Shown piece by piece: positions 59,109 through 64,000 of a DNA stretch of 64,000 nucleotides. The notes beneath the pieces were generated by a model. The model was not told where the DNA came from and ran no database searches. It saw nothing but the letters and a program-made list of their open reading frames with translations. Every line of letters starts with the position of its first letter. Position 1 is the stretch's first letter. This DNA comes from Paraburkholderia phenazinium (GTDB lineage Bacteria > Pseudomonadota > Gammaproteobacteria > Burkholderiales > Burkholderiaceae): the NCBI RefSeq assembly GCF_900142845.1, contig NZ_FSRU01000002.1:3224001-3288000 (forward strand). Reading direction: 5' to 3'. A program made the translations under genes and the position numbers.

Positions 59109-60928
59109 TGCGGGACGCTGTGAAAGTGACGCGTGCAAAACGCGCTGCCCTGTTGCGTGCTGTCGCGATCGGTTGCATGCAGGGTATGACAGTTCACGCC
59201 CAGACGCCGCCCGGCGCTCCGCCCCCACCACCCTCGCCACCGCCCGTGCGTCCGATCCAGGACCCCGCGCAACTGATCATCGATCAGCAGCGCGCGCAGG
59301 CCACACAGCGTCAGCTTGCGCAGCCACCGGCATCGATATCGTTGCCGGCAGCGGCGCCGCAGACGTCGCTCGACATTCCGCCAGACACGCCGGTCGACCA
59401 GATTGTCGAAGCGGGGCCGACTTTTCCGGTCAGTCGAATCGACGTGGAAGGCAACACCGTGCTGCCGCAAAAACGCATTGACGCGATCATCGCGCCGTTC
59501 GTCGGTCACGCGCTCGGCTCGCATCGCCTCAATGTGCTGCTTAAAAGGCTGACCGACGCGTTTGTGAAGTCGGGCTACATCACGACACGCGCTTTTCTGG
59601 GCCCGCAGAATCTCGAATCGGGCACCCTGAAGATCCGGGTACAGGTTGGCCGCATTGCGGGCTACACGCTTAATGGCAAGCCGCTTGGCCCGCGTTTGAA
59701 GACGAATGAAAAGTCGGCAGGCGGCGGGCTCTTCACAGACGCGGGTTCGGAATGGGCGTTTCCCGCCGCGCCTGGCGACGTGCTGAATATTGCGGATATC
59801 GATCAGGGGGTATCCCAGATCAACCGTCTGCGACGTAACCAGGCGGAAATCCAGATTCTTCCGGGCCAGAGTCCGGGTGACTCGATTGTTGCGATCAACA
59901 ACCGGCCGGGTGACCGCCTGTATTACACGTTTGGCGTCGACAATTACGGCAGTGAATCGACCGGCCTCACGCGGTATCGCGCGGGCGTCGAAGCCGATAA
60001 CCTCATCGGCCTGCAGGAATCCGTCAACCTGAATTTCGTCGACAGTGCGGACAGCAATGCGTTCGTCGGCTCTTTCGCCATACCGTACGGTCGCCATACG
60101 TTCAGCTATACGCTCTCGGAGTCGGACTACCAGCAGGTGATCGGCACCTCGGCGCTCGAGTATGGCAATACGCTCAGCCACATTCTGGGCTGGAACTATG
60201 CACTGGACCGTACCCAGGCGGGAACGGCCGGTCTTGACGCGACGTTGTCGTGGCGCCGGACTGATCGCGAGGTGAACGATATCGATCTTGACCCGCAACA
60301 TATCGCGGTGTTGCGATTTGGCGGCAACTGGCTGCGCAAGTTCGTGCTGAACGACGCGCCGGGCAACATCACGCTCGATGCGGGTCTGTCCGAGGGGCTT
60401 CCGTGGCTGGAGGCAGACCACGACGCGCATGGCATCGACCGTACCGATGCGCACAGCCAGTTCACCAAGCTCGATGCGACCGCCACCTTCACCGTGCCGC
60501 TGCCGAAACTGGGGCCGGTTTCGTCGGCTTACCGCGGCGCGCTTGGCGGTCAATACGTGAACGTCGCACTGTACGGCTCCGAGCAGCTCTATCTTGGTGG
60601 CATGGACACGATACGCGGCTTCCGGTCCGGTGAAATCGCGGGAGACCGCGGCTTCTATTCGCGCAACGAGATCGCCTGGGTGAACATGCCGGCCTGGCAC
60701 GACGGCAGACTCGAGCCGTATGTATTCCTCGACGCAGGCAAGGCGAGCCTGATTGCTGTGCCCGGTTTTCCGACGCTGGCTGCAACCGGTGCCGGTCTGC
60801 GGGCGCAGTGGCAGTGGCGCCAGCAGATGCTCTCGGGCGAACTGACCGTCGGTCGTGCACTGGCCCAACCGGCGAGCCTCGGACCGAAGACGACGCTGGT
60901 ACTTGCAACATTCAACTGGAACTTTTAG
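59108..60928 (+). CDS. Two-partner secretion transporter TpsB (FhaC/ShlB/CdiB type)
   Basis: A 606-residue outer-membrane Omp85-superfamily protein. Signal peptide to about residue 31 (MTVHA), a Pro-rich linker (33-48), two POTRA-like domains (starting FPVSRIDVEGNTVLPQKRIDAI and VGRIAGYTLNGK) and a C-terminal 16-strand barrel ending in ATFNWNF with terminal Phe. The lid-loop motif is IRGF in GGMDTIRGFRSGEIAGD, equal to the family's VRGY. It recognises the TPS domain of its partner in the periplasm. The only TpsB in the locus, so it may serve both exoproteins. Confidence 0.93.
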   Translation: MRDAVKVTRAKRAALLRAVAIGCMQGMTVHAQTPPGAPPPPPSPPPVRPIQDPAQLIIDQQRAQATQRQLAQPPASISLPAAAPQTSLDIPPDTPVDQIVEAGPTFPVSRIDVEGNTVLPQKRIDAIIAPFVGHALGSHRLNVLLKRLTDAFVKSGYITTRAFLGPQNLESGTLKIRVQVGRIAGYTLNGKPLGPRLKTNEKSAGGGLFTDAGSEWAFPAAPGDVLNIADIDQGVSQINRLRRNQAEIQILPGQSPGDSIVAINNRPGDRLYYTFGVDNYGSESTGLTRYRAGVEADNLIGLQESVNLNFVDSADSNAFVGSFAIPYGRHTFSYTLSESDYQQVIGTSALEYGNTLSHILGWNYALDRTQAGTAGLDATLSWRRTDREVNDIDLDPQHIAVLRFGGNWLRKFVLNDAPGNITLDAGLSEGLPWLEADHDAHGIDRTDAHSQFTKLDATATFTVPLPKLGPVSSAYRGALGGQYVNVALYGSEQLYLGGMDTIRGFRSGEIAGDRGFYSRNEIAWVNMPAWHDGRLEPYVFLDAGKASLIAVPGFPTLAATGAGLRAQWQWRQQMLSGELTVGRALAQPASLGPKTTLVLATFNWNF

Positions 60929-60930
60929 GC

Positions 60931-61815
60931 ATGAAACTGATGAACTGCTCCTTGCGCACGATTGCGCTTACGACCCTGGCCTGGAATCTTGGTACGCCCG
61001 CGATGGCTCAGACCGATGCGGCTGCCCAACCAATGGCGGCACAGGTCGCGCTTCCCGCTGGAACAATTGCGGTCGTCAACGGGGTAAGTATCCCGGCCAC
61101 GCAAATCGATGAAGCCTTGCAGGCATCACATCAGCCGGATACGCCACAGGTGCGCCAGGCGCTCAGGGCGCAACTGATTGCGCGCGAACTGTTCCGGCAG
61201 CGCGCGGAGAAACAGGGCTACGATACGAAACCCGAGGTGCTGCAGGCGATGAGCGCTGCGAAAGTGAATGCAGAAACGCAACTCTTCCTGAAGGACAGCA
61301 TTAAACCTGAGGCGGTGACGGATGCACAGGTGAAGGCGCGTTATGACGAGATTGTCGCCGCGCTCGGCAAGGAGGAGTACAAGCCGCGCATCATCTCGGT
61401 GGCGGACGAGGCGACGGCGAACGCAGTGCTTGCGCAACTGAAGGTCGGTGTCGCGTTCGATGCGCTCGCCCGCCAGTACAGCGTGGCGCCAAGCAAGGCG
61501 GCCGGCGGTGAGATGTCGTGGTTAAGCTTCAGGACACCGGTCGAGGAGGGCAAGACGCAGGGCTTGCCATTCCCGGTTGCGCAGGCCATCACGCAATTGC
61601 CGGTCGGCGCAGTGACGCCTGCGGCGATCACGGTTGCGCAGGGGAACGGTGCGCTGTACGTGATTGTGAAGCTCGACGCGAAGCGGCCGACTCAAGTGCC
61701 ACCGTTCGATCAGGCGAAGGACACGATCCGTCAGCAGTTGCAGGCGTTGGCGGTGCAGAAGGCGAGCGCACAGTTTGTTGCCGGTCAGCTAAGGGACGCA
61801 ACGATCCAGCAATAG
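60931..61815 (+). CDS. Periplasmic parvulin-type peptidyl-prolyl isomerase
   Basis: A 294-residue secreted PpiC/SurA-like chaperone, starting two bases after tpsB. Signal peptide cut after AMA (about residue 26). The N-terminal helical part (VVNGVSIPATQIDEAL, LRAQLIARELFRQRAEKQG) resembles SurA/PrsA; the parvulin domain (about 160-265) has LKVGVAFDALARQYSVAPSKAAGGEMSWLSF. It probably helps the exoproteins stay unfolded or helps TpsB fold. Same operon as the secretion genes. Confidence 0.9.
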   Translation: MKLMNCSLRTIALTTLAWNLGTPAMAQTDAAAQPMAAQVALPAGTIAVVNGVSIPATQIDEALQASHQPDTPQVRQALRAQLIARELFRQRAEKQGYDTKPEVLQAMSAAKVNAETQLFLKDSIKPEAVTDAQVKARYDEIVAALGKEEYKPRIISVADEATANAVLAQLKVGVAFDALARQYSVAPSKAAGGEMSWLSFRTPVEEGKTQGLPFPVAQAITQLPVGAVTPAAITVAQGNGALYVIVKLDAKRPTQVPPFDQAKDTIRQQLQALAVQKASAQFVAGQLRDATIQQ

Positions 61816-61939
61816 GCCCCGGCCCGTCCACGACGCGTGGCGAACACGCAAATCTGTTCGTGGACGACAAATCAGGAATCGCCGTGAAATCACCATGAAG
61901 CGATGTGGGTCCAATGCGGAGTTAGGATCGATTGATGAG

Positions 61940-62405
61940 ATTCGGCGATCGGAGTGCTCGATTGGCAGGTCGCTCGTCCTAGGTCTCTCCAGTCGCTCGA
62001 TGGCTTCTCGATGATGTGGAGCGGCGCCGTCCGCAGTTGCCTGTCGTGCCACGTGCTGAGCGCCCGGCATAGCTCTAGTGGGCGGCCGTGGAGATACCAT
62101 TGATCCGTTTCCTGCCCCCGAAAAAAGGCTTCGTTGATACTCTGCTCCGCAGCGACGAGCGCTTCAGGTCAGATCTCATTCGATCGGGCGTCGTCAATAA
62201 CGCTCGTCAACATGACCATTTGCAGGAGAATGGGCAAACGGGACGCTGAACCCTGATGGGCTTCCAGGGCGGAGAGCACGAGGTGATTCTGTAGCGAGAG
62301 GCGATCAGAATCCTGGCGAGGCATGGGCAAAAGCATTGGTTTGCTCATGCACTGGCGCGCAGCGGTTCGAGCTTGCTGATTTGATTGCGAGGTACGAGGA
62401 GGCAT
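61940..62405 (-). pseudogene. Decayed small regulator-like gene (stop plus frameshift)
   Basis: On the minus strand: LSLQNHLVLSALEAHQGSA...LLQMVMLTSVIDDARSNEI, then TGA (62169-62171), then in the same frame PEALVAAEQSINEAFFRGQ and STWHDRQLRTAPLHIIEK; after a shift the next frame goes on AIERLERPRTSDLP. Joined, the pieces give one plausible helical protein of about 150 residues, of a type common on Burkholderia replicons and sometimes annotated as Fis-family regulator (from memory). Two breaks mean it is dead. Confidence 0.55.
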
Positions 62406-62587
62406 ACGGCAGGTATCTTGAAACGTGCCGATTCGGCCAGTTTACCGCACGCAGGCTTGGCGCCGGCGTGCGACCCTTATGCCCCTTGCTTGATGTCCCG
62501 TGTTGGTTGGTACGCGCGAAAGCCGGGTATCGACGTATGGATCGACGCAAACCCCAAATGTCTGCACTGTGCCTACATGAACTCCAG
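62406..62587. other. Unassigned stretch at the island end
   Basis: Open frames exist on both strands (for example rightward 62336-62629, beginning ...FELADLIARYEEAYGRY) but none has a ribosome binding site and whole-domain character. Looks like remnant DNA. Confidence 0.35.
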
Positions 62588-62627
62588 AAAGCACTTAGCC
62601 CGGTCACTACGACCGGGCTAAGTGCTT
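62588..62627. terminator. Perfect 17-bp hairpin
   Basis: AAGCACTTAGCCCGGTC and GACCGGGCTAAGTGCTT pair fully around a 5-base loop. Leftward it would follow the tRNA-like remnant as a terminator; T content after the stem is low on both sides. Confidence 0.6.
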
Positions 62628-62632
62628 GAGAC

Positions 62633-62690
62633 TGTGGGTGTCCCTGTCTGATTCGAACAGGGCACCTCATGATTACAAGGCTCGATCAGT
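62633..62690 (-). other. tRNA-like remnant (3' half, Thr-TGT-like)
   Basis: On the minus strand: GAGCCTTGTAATCATGAGGT resembles the anticodon arm of a tRNA-Thr (TGT), and CCCTGTTCGAATCAGACAGGG resembles a T arm with an enlarged loop. The 5' half and a pairing acceptor stem are missing. Could be an old attachment-site copy left by an integrated element. Confidence 0.35.
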
Positions 62691-62750
62691 GTGCAGTCTC
62701 TTATCGCGGCGTTTTTTCTGCCTTTGTGCAGATTCGCTTGATGAGACTGA

Positions 62751-63452
62751 TCATCGCTTTGGACAGATTTGCCACTCCCCATGCGTAGACTGCAAAGCCC
62801 AGCCGAATGCAAGGAGCATCGCATACTGGATCAACCTGGCCGTAATCTCGAACCCGGGGTAGCCTGGAATGGAAGGAAACCGCCCGCCGAGCGCTGTGCT
62901 TGGTTGCGTGACGTCTCCAATACCCGAAGGCAGTCCGATCAATTGAACGGCGAGGAAGTAGATGGGCAGTGAAAGCGCAGTTCCGGCGCAGAAGGCGCGG
63001 AACGAAAGTCGCCGGTTTGATCCCGCTAGTGCCACGCAGGCCGCGGTGATGGCCGGGACAGCTATCACGAGAAAGAGCGAGCCGATCAGGTATTTTTGAG
63101 CTTCGACATCGCCGATATCGGTGAAGAAGAGCATCTTTGCGTTCTCAAGCCGGTCAAGGCTGGTCAATTGGGTTACGAACGCAAGGCTGGTGAAGAGGAG
63201 CGCATAAACGCTAACTCCAGCAACCAGGAGTGCAGTGGCGGCGTCAGACTGCCTTCGCTGTGACAATACTGCAGCATCACCCGTTGTCGGAAGGTTCGTG
63301 GGTGCAGCGTGACGAAAGGATCCGGTTTCTACCCACGTTGTCAGAACCTGACCGAACGGGGCAGCGACAACGTTGGTAGAAAATGCTACCAGCAGGACGA
63401 CCCTGACGTTAGTCGCCTCCGCACCGAGGTAAATGAAGATCGCAACGATCAC
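62751..63452 (-). CDS. Hypothetical membrane protein
   Basis: A 233-residue protein with five to six hydrophobic segments (MIVAIFIYLGAEA, VVLLVAFSTNVVAAPFG, ALLVAGVSVYALLFTSLAFV, YLIGSLFLVIAVPAITAACVALAG, AFCAGTALSLPIYFLAVQLIG). GTG at 63452 is a possible start, but the frame is open further up to about 63520 and a hydrophobic first segment may start earlier. Family not recognised. It is divergent from the pentapeptide-repeat gene at 63524. Confidence 0.55.
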   Translation of the reverse strand: MIVAIFIYLGAEATNVRVVLLVAFSTNVVAAPFGQVLTTWVETGSFRHAAPTNLPTTGDAAVLSQRRQSDAATALLVAGVSVYALLFTSLAFVTQLTSLDRLENAKMLFFTDIGDVEAQKYLIGSLFLVIAVPAITAACVALAGSNRRLSFRAFCAGTALSLPIYFLAVQLIGLPSGIGDVTQPSTALGGRFPSIPGYPGFEITARLIQYAMLLAFGWALQSTHGEWQICPKR

Positions 63453-63523
63453 GGCAATGACCCAGACTCTTTTGACGGCGCGTAAACTGCCAAGGTAATC
63501 ACATATTTGCCCAGAGACATTGC

Positions 63524-64000
63524 ATGCTGACGAACGACGCCGATCTGCGGGAATTGCGTGATCGATGGAACATCGGGAAGTACAAGGACCTGCTCGACGC
63601 GCTCAAGGGTGCGTTACCAGAGGACGAATGGGTGCCTTTGAGCGACTCCTTGCTACACCCGCTGGATGGGTCACCGGCTATCGACCTTCGCGGGCTGTCG
63701 TTGCCGGGCGGTAAGCTCGAAAACCTGGACCTAAGCTACAGCCATCTCGACTTTGCCGTGTTCGATGCGACAGAGTTCGATGAAGTCGGTTTTCAACATG
63801 CGATCCTGGACGGCGCCTCGTTCAAGGAATGCACGTTCCATCTGGCGCAGATGCTTCCGGTCTACGGTAGCGGCGCTGATTTTCGCCATGCGAGACTCCG
63901 GCAATCGTTCATCGAGTATGCGCGGTTGAGCAATAGCGATCTTTCCGGTGTGACGATGTCCGACGCAAGTGTGAATTCTTCTGAGCTCACTGCATGCAAT
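63524..64000 (+). CDS. Pentapeptide-repeat protein, N-terminal part (runs off the window)
   Basis: ATG at 63524; the frame stays open for 159 codons to the window edge. After a helical N-terminus (DADLRELRDRWNIGKYKDLLDAL), the sequence shows the A(D/N)LXX ladder: LRGLSLPGGKLENLDLSYSHLDFAVFDATEF, ILDGASFKECTF, ADFRHARL, LSNSDLSGVTMSDASV. This builds a right-handed quadrilateral beta-helix. Function ranges from protein binding to DNA mimicry; not predictable here. The ribosome binding site is weak. Confidence 0.75.
   Translation, partial: MLTNDADLRELRDRWNIGKYKDLLDALKGALPEDEWVPLSDSLLHPLDGSPAIDLRGLSLPGGKLENLDLSYSHLDFAVFDATEFDEVGFQHAILDGASFKECTFHLAQMLPVYGSGADFRHARLRQSFIEYARLSNSDLSGVTMSDASVNSSELTACN

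Noticed and set aside
62336..62629. Possible transposase remnant (ELADLIARYEEAYGRY)
   Set aside because: Only one helix is suggestive; no catalytic motifs or terminal repeats could be found.
44042..62690. tRNA-like remnant as the attachment-site copy of tRNA-Arg
   Set aside because: Its bases do not match the 3' half of tRNA-Arg(CCG), so it is not the partner site of that integrase.

Overview
The window is high-GC DNA of a Burkholderiaceae betaproteobacterium, most like Paraburkholderia. The basis is gene order and protein style: a parB end beside a complete atpIBEFHAGDC operon, then hemE, priA, trifunctional putA and a gcvTHP cluster with a tandem glycine riboswitch. parB next to the ATP synthase operon suggests the main chromosome, fairly near its origin; that placement is inference.

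Layout. Positions 1-9.4 kb hold the ParB C-terminus, an ion-transporter-superfamily permease and the nine-gene F1Fo ATP synthase operon, with a good sigma70-like promoter and a terminator. A palindromic repeat is inserted directly before the ribosome binding sites of atpG and atpC. Positions 9.6-24.6 kb hold housekeeping metabolism: an acyl-CoA synthetase, a PheC-like periplasmic dehydratase, hemE, priA, a YeiH-type transporter with an overlapping Cys-containing small gene, putA and a branched-chain amino acid binding protein. Positions 24.7-27.5 kb are an insertion hot spot. An IS3-family and an IS481-family element have both landed in one dispersed palindromic repeat, followed by a probable toxin-antitoxin pair whose toxin seems to have lost its 5' end. 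Positions 28.4-44.1 kb are again core: a TPP enzyme, sdaA, an alginate-lyase-like protein, gcvP/H/T, a lipoprotein, an oxidoreductase, rep helicase, a diheme cytochrome c and tRNA-Arg(CCG).

Positions 44.2 to about 62.7 kb form an accessory island behind tRNA-Arg. It opens with a tyrosine-integrase pseudogene carrying two in-frame stops. Most of it is a contact-dependent inhibition / two-partner secretion locus: a 2725-residue CdiA/BcpA-type exoprotein, a 58-residue candidate immunity gene, two promoterless orphan toxin/immunity modules, a second short TpsA (692 aa), the TpsB transporter and a secreted parvulin-type PPIase overlapping or abutting in one operon. The main toxin tip and both orphan modules begin at the same short motif (Ala-Thr-Asp-Ser/Thr-Ala; GCCACAGA in DNA), which marks the likely recombination junction for swapping toxin tips. 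The island ends in decayed genes, a tRNA-like remnant with a strong hairpin, an unknown membrane protein and the start of a pentapeptide-repeat protein.

The best candidates for something undescribed are the CdiA tip with its 58-aa partner, the orphan modules with their junction, the PPIase in the secretion operon, and the YgiT-finger/ribbon-helix-helix toxin-antitoxin pair.
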